A stretch of DNA of 20,258 nucleotides from CAADGU01 sp964467705 (GTDB lineage Bacteria; Chloroflexota; Anaerolineae; Promineifilales; Promineifilaceae). The position numbers were made by a program, and so were the translations under genes. How positions within the stretch are numbered: the first letter of the stretch is position 1; every line of letters begins with the position of its first letter. A model generated the notes under the pieces. That model did not search any database and was not told where the DNA came from. It worked only from the letters and a program-made list of their open reading frames with translations. This document shows positions 1-7,325 of this stretch, piece by piece. The DNA is taken from the NCBI GenBank assembly GCA_964467705.1, contig CAYXUZ010000118.1, positions 1 through 20,258 on the forward strand. Direction: 5' to 3'.

Positions 1-80
1 ACCACATCATGCCCGGCCTGTGAACACAGGCGGCCAATGCCTTCTACAAACGGCCGTTCGCCAGCCACCACCACTTTCAT
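1..80 (-). CDS. Partial gene, N-terminus of a possible Rossmann-type protein
   Basis: Reading the minus strand from the ATG at 80 gives MKVVVAGERPFVEGIGRLC and a few more residues before the window ends. A GAGGAG ribosome binding site sits about 9 bases before the ATG. The beta strand (KVVVAG) followed by a helix (GIGRLCSQAGHDVV) is the usual start of a nucleotide-binding Rossmann fold. The position of a second short strand (HDVV) recalls 3-hydroxyacyl-CoA dehydrogenases such as the one at 3091-3945, but the glycine motif is not canonical. Only about 26 residues are visible, so the function is open. The gene is divergent from the one at 204. Confidence 0.6.
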   Translation of the reverse strand, partial: MKVVVAGERPFVEGIGRLCSQAGHDV

Positions 81-133
81 AAAACTGCTCCTCATTCAAC
101 AAAGTTGGGCAAGTATACCCTCACCGTGACAGT

Positions 134-161
134 TTGAGAATCCGAACGGCCGTGTTATGCT
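134..161 (+). promoter_or_regulatory. Candidate sigma-70-type promoter for the PP2C-like gene
   Basis: TTGAGA at 134-139 and TATGCT at 156-161 are separated by 16 bases and match 5 of 6 and 4 of 6 consensus positions. The spacer contains an ACGGCCGT octamer (146-153). Transcription would start near 168, almost exactly at the hairpin at 170-196. This was found by eye only, in a short divergent gap. Confidence 0.35.
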
Positions 162-169
162 TGAGCCAT

Positions 170-196
170 CTCCCGGAGGTTTGGAACCTCCGGGAG
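170..196 (+). repeat. Perfect 12-bp hairpin that buries the ribosome binding site
   Basis: CTCCCGGAGGTT (170-181) pairs perfectly with AACCTCCGGGAG (185-196) around a TGG loop. The only Shine-Dalgarno sequence for the ATG at 204 (GGGAGG, 192-197) lies in the 3' arm, so the folded RNA would hide it. Its design (a GG-TTT/AA-CC core with variable outer arms) resembles the hairpins at 3060, 9531 and 11636. Confidence 0.8.
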
Positions 197-203
197 GTTT
201 AGT

Positions 204-2417
204 ATGAACGAATTACAGGCCATCACTACACAACTTTATATGATAGATGGGGTGGTGCAAGATGAAGCAGCTCCCGGCTTGCTGGCGCAGCAGGCATCCA
301 CCAGATCGGCACGCGGGCGCGAACGAGATTACTTGTTTGTGCATTTGACGTTGGCTGGGAATTTGACCGACATGGCTGACCTCAGCCAGCACCTGCTTAC
401 CCTTATCAGCCAGAAGTATTATCAGACCGGGGGTAGTGTTACGGCCGCTTTGCGTGGTGCGGTGCTGGAGGCTAACCAACAACTGCTGCGCCATAATCTC
501 ACAGTTAAGGGGCAATCCCGTGAGGGCGCGATCACCTGCTCTGTTTTCCACCAGGGAGAACTGTTTACCCTGCAAGCGGGTGAATCTATCGCTTTGTTGG
601 GACGCAATTTTGGCATCGAGCGTATGCCGCCCCGTCCACCGGCACAGTTGACACCATTGGGGCGCAGCGCCAGTCTGGACATTCGTTACTACCATCACCG
701 TGTTCAGACAGGCGACATGCTTTTGTTGGCTGACCCGCGCATTAGTCATTTGCCTACCGATGATTTTCAAACGGCTTTGGTGGAAGGTAGCGTGGAACGG
801 GGGATGGGGGAGTTGGTGAAAACATTGAGCGGCGAATCGGCGCGGCTGCTGCTGGTGGAATTCAGCAGTGACGCACCGCTGGAGTGGCCAGATGGGGCGC
901 CGCCGCCGACTTTCGTAGCTACGGCCGTGCCTGCCCCTCAACCACGTCGTGAAGAGGCAGCGCCAGTTACGGCCGTAGCCGGCGCCGTCGAACGTAAGCC
1001 CCAACCTCAACCCCAGCGCGCTGGACCCATACGCCAGCAGCCGGTTCCCCCCAGGAATGATGGCGCAGTAGATCGGGAAACCGTAGAGAGACATGCGCGC
1101 CAGGCAGGGGCAACGGCAGCGTTGGGGGCATCTCGTTTCACAGCCTGGTTAGCTGACTTGTTAGCGCGGTTGCGCCCGCCCCAAAGCCACCAGACAGAAG
1201 AAGAGCCAGTTAATTGGACATGGGCCGCCATATTGGTCATCGTTATCCCCGTTTTGGTGGCGGGCATTGTGACCAGTGTCTATGTGCAGCGTGATCAGGG
1301 GCAGCAATTAGCAAGTGTCAAGACACAGATGGCGCAAGCGTTGTCGTTGGCCGATATGGCGGCCACAGACGCAGAAGCACGACAGCATTACGCAGGTGTG
1401 ATGGCATTGGCGGAACAGGCCAATACCCAACTGCGACCCGGCGATGCGGAAGTGGCGCGGATGCAAGGGATGGCCCGAACGCAGTTGGATGAGTTGGATG
1501 GGATAACACGGTTAACGGCCGTTCCCCTCTTTCAATATAGCGAGGGTACCAATCTAAAAGCGGTTGTCTTGCGTGAAGGTACCAGTGGTGGCATTTTTAC
1601 ACTGGACATAGGTAATGGTTTTGTGTACGAGCATGAAACAGATGAGAGTTATTTGAACCTGACTACATCTGAACCTCTGCGAATTCTGTTTAATACGCAG
1701 ACAATTGGCAGTCATATCGTCGGGCGCATGGTGGATGTTTTCTGGAGATCACAGGGGTTTTCTGTGCAACGGGAAGGGCTGGCTGTCTTAGATGCGGCTG
1801 GGGCATTATTGACTTATCAGCCAGCCTTAGCCAGTGCTTATGCTGTTCCGCTAGACCTTTCAGTGGAGTGGGTGAATCCAGTGGCGGCAACAGATTTTGA
1901 TGAGCGGTTGTACATTTTGGATACAGGAGCAGCGCAGATATGGAAATATTTCCCTGATGGGGAAAGCTTCATTGCTAATGCCGATGAGCGCACGATTATT
2001 TTTAGTGAAGATGCCGATCTAACAAATGCGGTGGATTTCGATATCTATAGTGAAGATGGTGGCCTGGTGATTGTGTATAACGACGGCCGTATTCGCTATT
2101 ATGACACCCGAAACGGCCGTATTGAGTGGGATGAGACTACCTTGCTGGCAAACGGATTGGTAACGCCCTTACTAAATCCTACTTCAGTGGAAATCGTGGG
2201 GCGGGGATTAAATGCCACTATTTATATCGCCGATGCGGGTAACGGCCGTATTGTCCAGGTCAGCCGCCCCACCGGGCAAGTGTTGGCCCAATACCGCGCT
2301 ACCGGGGATGATGGATCGGAACTGTTTATCGGGATAACCGATTTTGCCATTGCCGAACTACCGTTGCGGGTGTTTGTGAGTAAAGGTAGCACGCTTTATA
2401 GTGCGACCTTGCGCTAA
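204..2417 (+). CDS. PP2C-like pseudophosphatase / transmembrane / beta-propeller protein
   Basis: A 737-residue protein of three parts. Residues 1 to about 225 have the outline of a PP2C-family domain: GGSVTAALRGAVLEANQQLL, then a strand pair ending in QAGES where active enzymes have a GDS motif. The acidic metal ligands are not evident, so it is probably a binding or sensing module and not an active phosphatase. A Pro/Ala/Arg-rich linker (about 226-330) leads to one membrane helix (about 340-361, WAAILVIVIPVLVAGIVTSVYV). After a helical stretch, residues from about 436 hold repeated blades typical of NHL or beta-propeller folds (LYILDTGAAQIWKYFPDG, IYIADAGNGRIVQV). The expected topology is an N-terminal domain in the cytoplasm and the propeller outside. 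The start at 204 follows GGGAGG. The function is unknown. Domain calls are from pattern, not a search. Confidence 0.85.
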   Translation: MNELQAITTQLYMIDGVVQDEAAPGLLAQQASTRSARGRERDYLFVHLTLAGNLTDMADLSQHLLTLISQKYYQTGGSVTAALRGAVLEANQQLLRHNLTVKGQSREGAITCSVFHQGELFTLQAGESIALLGRNFGIERMPPRPPAQLTPLGRSASLDIRYYHHRVQTGDMLLLADPRISHLPTDDFQTALVEGSVERGMGELVKTLSGESARLLLVEFSSDAPLEWPDGAPPPTFVATAVPAPQPRREEAAPVTAVAGAVERKPQPQPQRAGPIRQQPVPPRNDGAVDRETVERHARQAGATAALGASRFTAWLADLLARLRPPQSHQTEEEPVNWTWAAILVIVIPVLVAGIVTSVYVQRDQGQQLASVKTQMAQALSLADMAATDAEARQHYAGVMALAEQANTQLRPGDAEVARMQGMARTQLDELDGITRLTAVPLFQYSEGTNLKAVVLREGTSGGIFTLDIGNGFVYEHETDESYLNLTTSEPLRILFNTQTIGSHIVGRMVDVFWRSQGFSVQREGLAVLDAAGALLTYQPALASAYAVPLDLSVEWVNPVAATDFDERLYILDTGAAQIWKYFPDGESFIANADERTIIFSEDADLTNAVDFDIYSEDGGLVIVYNDGRIRYYDTRNGRIEWDETTLLANGLVTPLLNPTSVEIVGRGLNATIYIADAGNGRIVQVSRPTGQVLAQYRATGDDGSELFIGITDFAIAELPLRVFVSKGSTLYSATLR

Positions 2418-2433
2418 AAAGGCAAAAAAAAAT

Positions 2434-2469
2434 GAGATGCCCCGTGAGCGGGCGCTCACAGAACATCTC
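2434..2469. terminator. Hairpin after the PP2C-like gene, possible terminator
   Basis: An outer stem GAGATG/CATCTC encloses an inner stem GTGAGC/GCTCAC with a GGGC loop, 16 bases after the stop codon. No T run follows on the plus strand. A run of nine A precedes it at 2424-2432, which would give a classic stem plus U tract on the minus strand. A transcription stop here is therefore plausible but its direction is unclear. Confidence 0.4.
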
Positions 2470-2579
2470 TCGGGGGGGAGCCAATTTCAAGTGTAGCAAA
2501 CTTTTTGATTTGTGCAAATTTTTCATAAAAGAATTTTGGCTCAATTTTCCTGATTGGGTCAATTCAATGAGGATTTGAG

Positions 2580-3059
2580 ATGTCAGATGTGAAAAAAGAC
2601 GAAATCAAGGCCAGATTGCACCAAACACGAACAGCGTTGGTGGATTGTTTACAGGGGTTGACTGCAACAGAGTGGGAAACGGCCGTGCAATCTGAAGATG
2701 CCCGGTGGACGGTGGCCGACATTGTGCGCCACATTGTGAGCGCGGAAAAGGGGATGATTGGCCTCATTCAGCAATTTCAGCAAGGAAACGACCCGGTACC
2801 TGCCGACTTTGATCTGGCCCGCTATAACCAACGGAGTGTGCAAAAAAGTCAGGAACTTTCACCCCCTGATTTACTGGCGGCATTAAACGATAACCATATG
2901 CGCCTGTTACAAGTCATTGAGGGGTTGGCCCCTGAAGATTGGCAAAAGAAAGGCCGTCATGGTTCCATGCGCATCCTGACGATTGAAGAGGTTTGCCAGG
3001 TTATCGCCGACCATGATGCAACCCACCTGGCTGATATTCAAAATGCGCTTGCCGTATAA
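2580..3059 (+). CDS. DinB-family (four-helix bundle) protein
   Basis: A 159-residue protein with the DinB/DUF664-type layout: His51 in helix 2 (DIVRHIVSAEKG) and a His145-x3-His149 pair in the last helix (IADHDATHLADIQ). These form the three-histidine metal site of the family. The sequence WTVADIVRHIVSAE is typical of these proteins. DinB-like proteins include thiol-dependent transferases and many members with no known role, and nothing here identifies a substrate. A GAGGA ribosome binding site precedes the ATG. The gene stands alone, converging on the fatty acid-type operon to its right. Confidence 0.85.
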   Translation: MSDVKKDEIKARLHQTRTALVDCLQGLTATEWETAVQSEDARWTVADIVRHIVSAEKGMIGLIQQFQQGNDPVPADFDLARYNQRSVQKSQELSPPDLLAALNDNHMRLLQVIEGLAPEDWQKKGRHGSMRILTIEEVCQVIADHDATHLADIQNALAV

Positions 3060-3089
3060 ACCCAAAGGGTTTCTGAAAACCCTTTGGGT
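3060..3089. terminator. Perfect 13-bp hairpin between convergent genes
   Basis: ACCCAAAGGGTTT (3060-3072) pairs perfectly with AAACCCTTTGGGT (3077-3089) around a CTGA loop. It fills the whole gap between two convergent stop codons, a position suited to a bidirectional terminator, though no strong T tract follows on either strand. It is nearly the same element as the one at 9531-9560, with paired changes in the stem. Confidence 0.55.
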
Positions 3090-3090
3090 C

Positions 3091-3945
3091 TTACCCTTGT
3101 TCGGAGTAGTCGTAAAAGCCGCGACCTGTTTTACGCCCCAACCGGCCGCTTTCCACCATGCGCTGCTGGATGGGGTGGGGGCGGTATTTGGGATCATGGA
3201 AATAGGCGTCATAGACCGATTGGGTGACGGCAAAGTTCACGTCGCACCCGATCAGGTCAATCAGTTCAAACGGCCCCATGCGGAAACCAAGCGATTTGAT
3301 CAGTTTGTCAATGGTGGCATGGTCGGCGGCGTTTTCGCCTAATAACCGGAACGCTTCGCCGTAAAACGGCCGTGCCACCCGATTCACAATAAAAGCGGGC
3401 GTATCTTTGCAATGTACGGCCGTTTTCCCCACCTTTGCCACATAAGCCAATGCGGCCTCTATCGTTGTCTGGCGGGTAAAGTCCCCCCGAATCACCTCCA
3501 CCAGCTTCATCACCTGCGCCGGATTGAAAAAATGCAGCCCTACAAATTGCCCCTGCCGTCTGGTTGCGGCTGCCAATACGTTAATGCTCAAACTGGATGT
3601 GTTACTGGCAAAGATGGCGTGGGCGGGCGCATGGCTTTCCAATTCGCCAAAAATTTGCCGCTTCAACTCAATCTTCTCCGGTGCCGCTTCAATGACCAGA
3701 TCAGCCTGGGCCGCCGTCTTCAGAGAGGTAGTGAGCGTTAATGCGCCTTTAGCCTGTTCTGCTACATCCGCTGCTGTTTTGCCTCGCGTCACGCCGTTAT
3801 CAATGCTGGCTTGAATACCCACCAGCGCCTTATCCAAAACCTCGTCGCTGATGTCATACAGCACCGCCTGATACCCGGCTAACGCTGACACCTGGGCAAT
3901 GCCTGCGCCCATTGTGCCTGCGCCAATCACGGCAATTTTCTCCAT
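3091..3945 (-). CDS. 3-hydroxybutyryl-CoA / 3-hydroxyacyl-CoA dehydrogenase
   Basis: This 284-residue enzyme oxidises 3-hydroxyacyl-CoA to 3-oxoacyl-CoA with NAD+. The N-terminal Rossmann domain opens with IGAGTMGAG (residues 7-15). The catalytic set is visible: Ser117 in ASNTSSLS, His138 in GLHFFNP, Glu150 in KLVEV, and an Asn in PAFIVNRV. The C-terminal domain ends LGRKTGRGFYDY, the usual signature. Length matches Hbd, FadB2 and PaaH enzymes. It lies 3 bases after the hydratase/isomerase gene, with its GGGAGAA ribosome binding site over that gene's end, so the two are co-transcribed. The pair could serve butyryl-CoA type beta-oxidation or phenylacetate breakdown. Sequence alone does not separate these. 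Confidence 0.93.
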   Translation of the reverse strand: MEKIAVIGAGTMGAGIAQVSALAGYQAVLYDISDEVLDKALVGIQASIDNGVTRGKTAADVAEQAKGALTLTTSLKTAAQADLVIEAAPEKIELKRQIFGELESHAPAHAIFASNTSSLSINVLAAATRRQGQFVGLHFFNPAQVMKLVEVIRGDFTRQTTIEAALAYVAKVGKTAVHCKDTPAFIVNRVARPFYGEAFRLLGENAADHATIDKLIKSLGFRMGPFELIDLIGCDVNFAVTQSVYDAYFHDPKYRPHPIQQRMVESGRLGRKTGRGFYDYSEQG

Positions 3946-3948
3946 AGA

Positions 3949-4734
3949 TCATTCTCCCTTAAACTGAGCCTCGCGTTTTTCCAGGAAGGCGGTCACGCCT
4001 TCTGTGAAGTCATGGCTGCGGGCAGCCAGTTCTTGCATATGCGCTTCATACTCCAATGCTTCATCCAGGCTCATGTCCCAGGCGCGGTTCATAGCCCGTT
4101 TGGCCAGGCCATAGGCCAATGTTGGCCCGGTCGCCAGAGGTCTGGCCCAGGCCATCACATTTTCCATGAGTTGGTCGTGGGGAATAACCCGGTTCACAAT
4201 GCCCCACTCCAGCGCTTTGTCAGCCGGGATACGGTCGGCGGTGACGGCCATTTCATAGGCGCGCGCCTGGCCGATGATGCGTGGCAGCAGCCAGTTGGTG
4301 CCGCTGTCTGGCACCAGCCCAATGCGGCTGAAAGCAAGCATGAAGCTGGCTTTGTCGCTGGCCAGGCGGATGTCTGTTGCCAGAGCGATGCCCACACCGG
4401 CTCCCGCGGCCACCCCGTTGATCGCGCCGATGATCGGTTTTTCGGTTGCCAGCATTTGTTTAATCAGGCGGTGGTAGCCATGCCGCAGGTGCTCGCCAAT
4501 GCTGAAATCCCCTTCCCGTGCTTGCACATCGGATAAATCCTGGCCGGAAGAAAAGGCACGGCCGTTGCCCGTCAGCACCACGCACCGCACCCCCTTATCT
4601 CGCCCACATTGCTTAAACGCATCGGTTGTTTCCCGAATCATCAGGTCATTAAAAGCGTTTAGCTTGTCTGGCCGGTTTAGCGTAATGATAGCAATGCCAT
4701 CCTGCGCCTCAAACAGAATTTTCTCGTAACTCAT
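3949..4734 (-). CDS. Enoyl-CoA hydratase/isomerase, PaaG-like
   Basis: A 261-residue crotonase-fold protein starting MSYEKILFEAQDG. The oxyanion-hole strands are GRAFSSGQDL (58-67) and GAINGVAAGAGVG (103-115). The segment GLVPDSGTNWLLPRIIG, with Asp143, resembles the Asp-type active site of PaaG-like ring-epoxide isomerases more than the Glu-Glu pair of classic hydratases. This is judged by eye. The open frame extends 71 codons further upstream, but the ATG at 4734 has a clean GGAGG ribosome binding site and the family's normal N-terminus, so it is preferred. It is the first gene of a two-gene operon with the dehydrogenase, with which it would catalyse consecutive steps on acyl-CoA substrates. 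Confidence 0.9.
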   Translation of the reverse strand: MSYEKILFEAQDGIAIITLNRPDKLNAFNDLMIRETTDAFKQCGRDKGVRCVVLTGNGRAFSSGQDLSDVQAREGDFSIGEHLRHGYHRLIKQMLATEKPIIGAINGVAAGAGVGIALATDIRLASDKASFMLAFSRIGLVPDSGTNWLLPRIIGQARAYEMAVTADRIPADKALEWGIVNRVIPHDQLMENVMAWARPLATGPTLAYGLAKRAMNRAWDMSLDEALEYEAHMQELAARSHDFTEGVTAFLEKREAQFKGE

Positions 4735-4748
4735 ACTGCCTCCAACAA

Positions 4749-4882
4749 AATTATGAATTATGAAGGATGAGGGATGAACTTCAGCCTTCGCGGAGAATTG
4801 GAAACTATATTTCAGCGGGTAGAGGCGCATTATAAGCTGCTGCCGGTTGATTGCCAATCTCTCAATCTCATAATTTTCAATT
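4749..4882. repeat. Degenerate 7-base tandem repeat with inverted partner
   Basis: Four heptamers run in phase at 4749-4776: AATTATG, AATTATG, AAGGATG, AGGGATG. An imperfect inverted counterpart built of CAATCTC/CATAATT units lies at about 4857-4882. The two arms enclose roughly 80 bases. It sits just upstream of the ribosome binding site of the minus-strand hydratase gene. Confidence 0.55.
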
Positions 4883-5202
4883 CCTGGTCCGGTTTCATTG
4901 CGAAACTTTCCCTGCGTCGCCGGTGTTTCATCTTGAAACTGATTCACGGCCGTGCTTGTCGCCTTACCAAATTTCTATATCCTGTAGCCTGGAAGAGTTT
5001 GTAGAAGCAAATCGGGATGCCCACTGAAACCGATGCCCACATACTTGAACCGTTTCCCCATAAATTTCAGGTCATGGCATCCTCCATCCAACCAACGTCA
5101 TGTGATCTCCAACGCTCATGAACAGGGTATGTTTACGCATTTTGGCAGCCAGCATTGGCTGTTTGGTTGATCATTAACGAAGGTTTTATTTGTCTAAATG
5201 GC

Positions 5203-5214
5203 AAAGGAGGTGAT
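5203..5214 (+). promoter_or_regulatory. Isolated perfect anti-SD complement
   Basis: AAAGGAGGTGAT is complementary to the conserved 3' end of 16S rRNA. No ATG follows at a usable distance. The GTG inside it opens a 40-codon frame ending just before glpF, but that start lies within the SD itself. It may be a ribosome standby or leader site in the glpF 5' region, or chance. Confidence 0.3.
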
Positions 5215-5381
5215 TGATTACTCTTATCTATCCATTCAATCAATTCCCATTTCGCTGACTGATAAGTGCATCATGTGGCTGGCTCTGCAAAGAGAGCATA
5301 TTGCCCCGGTCGGAACCACAATCGGGGATTGAGCCACAACTTTACAAATTGGAGCAAGAAACTCAAAACAGGAGAGGAAAA

Positions 5382-6116
5382 ATGACAAGTCCATTTATGG
5401 GTGAATTGTTGGGAACCATGTTCTTGATTATTTTGGGTGATGGCGTGGTCGCCAACGTGCTATTGGGCAAGTCCAAAGGTAACAGCGCGGGCTGGATCGT
5501 GATAACCACAGGTTGGGCCTTTGCTGTGATGGTAGGCGTTTTTGTATCCCAGGCGTTTGGCAGTGGGCCGGCTCATTTGAACCCGGCTGTAACCATTGGG
5601 TTTGCCGTGGCGGGTAGTTTCCCCTGGGCAGATGTGCCCATGTACATTGTGGCGCAAGTTTTAGGTGCGTTTTTAGGCGCAGTGGTGGTCTTTTTGACTT
5701 ACTTCCAGCATTGGGGCGAAACACCTGATCCTGGGCTGAAACTGGCCGTGTATTCCACCGGTCCGGCCATTCGCAATCCGATTTGGAACAATATTACAGA
5801 AATTGTGGGCACGTTTGTCTTGGTGCTTGGTGTCGCCGCGATCTTCTCGGCTGGTGGTGGCACAGCTGGTAGCCCGGCATCTGGGCTTGGCCCGTTTCTG
5901 GTGGCTGGTCTGGTGTGGGGCATTGGCCTCTCGCTCGGTGGCCCGACTGGATATGCTATTAACCCGGCCCGTGACCTGGGACCGCGTATTGCCCATCAAC
6001 TTCTGCCCATTCCCGGCAAAGGAAGTTCTGATTGGGGGTATGGCTGGATACCGGTTGTTGGCCCTATTGTGGGCGGTATCCTGGCTGGGTTATTGATTGC
6101 CGCTAGTAGTATTTAA
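5382..6116 (+). CDS. glpF: Glycerol facilitator (aquaglyceroporin)
   Basis: A 244-residue MIP-family channel that lets glycerol cross the inner membrane. Both half-helix signatures are present: HLNPAVT (NPA at 67-69) and INPARDLGPR (NPA at 194-196). Asp198 after NPAR is typical of glycerol-conducting rather than water-only channels. Likely selectivity-filter residues are Trp45, Tyr191 and Arg197. The hydrophobic pattern fits six membrane helices. The frame is open from 5301, but the ATG at 5382 follows GGAGAGG by 4 bases and gives the normal MIP start, so it is chosen. It is the first gene of the glycerol cluster, next to the kinases that trap its substrate. Unlike its neighbours it contains no ACGGCCGT. 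Confidence 0.95.
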   Translation: MTSPFMGELLGTMFLIILGDGVVANVLLGKSKGNSAGWIVITTGWAFAVMVGVFVSQAFGSGPAHLNPAVTIGFAVAGSFPWADVPMYIVAQVLGAFLGAVVVFLTYFQHWGETPDPGLKLAVYSTGPAIRNPIWNNITEIVGTFVLVLGVAAIFSAGGGTAGSPASGLGPFLVAGLVWGIGLSLGGPTGYAINPARDLGPRIAHQLLPIPGKGSSDWGYGWIPVVGPIVGGILAGLLIAASSI

Positions 6117-6125
6117 TCGTGTTTG

Positions 6126-6157
6126 GGTCGCTGGCCGCGCCATGCCGCCAGCGACCG
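6126..6157 (+). repeat. Intercistronic hairpin between glpF and dhaK
   Basis: GGTCGCTGGC (6126-6135) pairs perfectly with GCCAGCGACC (6147-6156) around an 11-base loop. No T run follows, so full termination is unlikely. It could protect the glpF message end or reduce read-through into dhaK, whose GAGGAG ribosome binding site is at 6170-6175. Confidence 0.65.
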
Positions 6158-6183
6158 ATTACAGATGATGAGGAGCAAAACAG

Positions 6184-7233
6184 ATGAAGAAGCTTATCAA
6201 TGCCGTAGATAATGTTGTCCGCGAGCAGTTGCAGGGGATGGCTGTGGCGCATCCTGACCTGATCAAGGTGCAGATTGACCCCCATTACGTGGTGCGGGCT
6301 GATGCGCCGGTGAAGGGAAAGGTCGCCCTGGTCTCTGGCGGCGGTAGCGGCCATGAACCAATGCACGGGGGTTTTGTGGGCATGGGCATGTTGGACGGCG
6401 CCTGCCCCGGGGAAGTGTTCACTTCGCCGACGCCGGACCAGATGTATGAGTGCGCTAAAGCGGTAGATGGCGGCGCCGGTGTTTTGTTCATCGTCAAAAA
6501 TTACACAGGGGATGTGCTGAACTTTGAAACGGCCGTTGAACTGGCCCATGCGGACGGTATTCGCGCCCAAAGTATCTTGATTGATGACGATGTGGCCGTG
6601 AAGGATAGTCTGTATACGGCCGGTCGTCGCGGCGTAGGCACCACCGTGCTGGCGGAAAAGATCGTCGGGGCGGCGGCGGAAGCCGGGTATAACCTGACAC
6701 AGTGCGCCGATTTGTGCCGCAAGGTGAACAGCTACGGCCGTTCTATGGGCATGGCACTCACTTCCTGTACCGTTCCCGCGGCCGGTAAACCCACCTTCAC
6801 ATTAGGCGATAATGAAATGGAAATCGGCATTGGCATTCACGGCGAACCAGGCCAGCGGCGCATGGATATGAAAACGGCCGACGAAATCACCGAAATGATG
6901 GCGCTGGAAATCATCACCGACAAAACATATACCCGCACCGCCCGTGAATGGGATAACGACCAGGGCACGTGGGTAGATGTGGAATTAATAGATGAACCAT
7001 TGAAGGCCGGCGACCAGGTGATTGCCTTTGTAAACAGCATGGGCGGTACGCCAGTTTCTGAGTTATATGCCATTTATCGCAAACTGGCCGAAGTCTGCNN
7101 NNNNNNNNTCGGTCCCTACATTACCTCTTTGGAAATGCAGGGCTGTTCCATTACACTACTCAAAGCAGATGACGAGATTTTGCGCTTTTGGGATGCGCCG
7201 GTGAAGACGCCGGGGCTGCGTTGGGGCGTTTAG
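6184..7233 (+). CDS. dhaK: Dihydroxyacetone kinase, substrate-binding subunit DhaK (contains assembly gap)
   Basis: DhaK binds dihydroxyacetone covalently and presents it to DhaL for phosphorylation to dihydroxyacetone phosphate. His219 in GIGIHGEPG corresponds to the histidine that forms the hemiaminal bond. His57 (GGGSGHEP) and Asp110 (NYTGD) match the other active-site residues of the family. The start has GAGGAG 8 bases upstream. The C-terminus (CSITLLKADDEILRFWDAPV, then LRWGV) is normal. Ten N at 7099-7108 happen to keep the frame. Family members carry about 12 residues between the Cys before the gap and the Gly after it, where only 4 fit here, so some 24 bases are probably missing from the assembly. 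The gene itself is likely intact. Confidence 0.95.
   Translation: MKKLINAVDNVVREQLQGMAVAHPDLIKVQIDPHYVVRADAPVKGKVALVSGGGSGHEPMHGGFVGMGMLDGACPGEVFTSPTPDQMYECAKAVDGGAGVLFIVKNYTGDVLNFETAVELAHADGIRAQSILIDDDVAVKDSLYTAGRRGVGTTVLAEKIVGAAAEAGYNLTQCADLCRKVNSYGRSMGMALTSCTVPAAGKPTFTLGDNEMEIGIGIHGEPGQRRMDMKTADEITEMMALEIITDKTYTRTAREWDNDQGTWVDVELIDEPLKAGDQVIAFVNSMGGTPVSELYAIYRKLAEVCXXXXGPYITSLEMQGCSITLLKADDEILRFWDAPVKTPGLRWGV
7099..7108. other. Assembly gap (10 N) inside dhaK
   Basis: A run of exactly ten N, a conventional placeholder length. Comparison with the usual DhaK C-terminal region suggests the true sequence is longer than ten bases. Confidence 0.95.
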
Positions 7234-7236
7234 TGC

Positions 7237-7312
7237 AGTGAACAGTAAGCAGTAAGCAGTGAGCGGTAAACGGTAACCCCCACTGCTCACTGTTAACCGC
7301 TCACCGCTCACT
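7237..7312. repeat. Heptamer-built palindrome between dhaK and dhaL
   Basis: Tandem degenerate 7-base units of the CAGTAAG / CAGTGAG / CGGTAAA type fill the left arm (7237-7268). A reverse-complement arm (7281-7312) of CTCACTG/CCGCTCA units follows after a 12-base loop. About 24 of 32 positions pair, and most of the rest are A-C mismatches where the arms differ by a transition. It starts 3 bases after the dhaK stop and ends 13 bases before the dhaL ATG. Confidence 0.8.
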
Positions 7313-7325
7313 TCTGGGAAAAAAC

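Larger units (their letters stand above)
4735..5381. other. 647-base non-coding stretch between divergent operons
   Basis: No credible gene is seen. The plus-strand open frame 4774-5004 has no ribosome binding site and no recognisable protein character. The left part carries the heptamer element at 4749-4882 and one ACGGCCGT (4946-4953). The right part must hold the promoters of the divergent glpF cluster, but I found no convincing -35/-10 pair. At 5203-5214 is an isolated, exceptionally strong Shine-Dalgarno sequence. ATTGATT (5213-5219) and AATCAAT (5238-5244) form a 7-bp inverted repeat that could be an operator. Confidence 0.6.

Noticed and set aside
213..1094. Long open frame opposite the PP2C-like gene
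   Set aside because: It lies wholly inside a well-supported gene, has no recognisable domain, and its composition is that of an antisense shadow.
4735..4947. 71-residue N-terminal extension of the hydratase/isomerase
   Set aside because: The extension crosses the ribosome binding site and heptamer repeat. Family members start at MSYEKILFE, which has its own GGAGG.
4774..5004. 76-codon plus-strand frame in the gap before glpF
   Set aside because: It starts within the heptamer element, has no ribosome binding site and no protein-like pattern.
5141..5165. Possible sigma-54 promoter (TTTGGCAGCCAGCATTGGC) upstream of glpF
   Set aside because: The second half does not give TTGC at the right spacing, and the resident DhaR lacks the GAFTGA loop needed for sigma-54.
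5203..5214. Remnant of the 3' end of a 16S rRNA gene
   Set aside because: Only the 12-base anti-SD complement matches. The bases on either side do not continue as the conserved 16S tail in either orientation.
7099..7108. Frameshift or degradation of dhaK
   Set aside because: The frame and family motifs are intact on both sides of the N run, so this is an assembly artefact.
7237..7312. CRISPR-like array between dhaK and dhaL
   Set aside because: The units are 7 bases with no spacers, and the structure is one palindrome; no cas genes are in the window.
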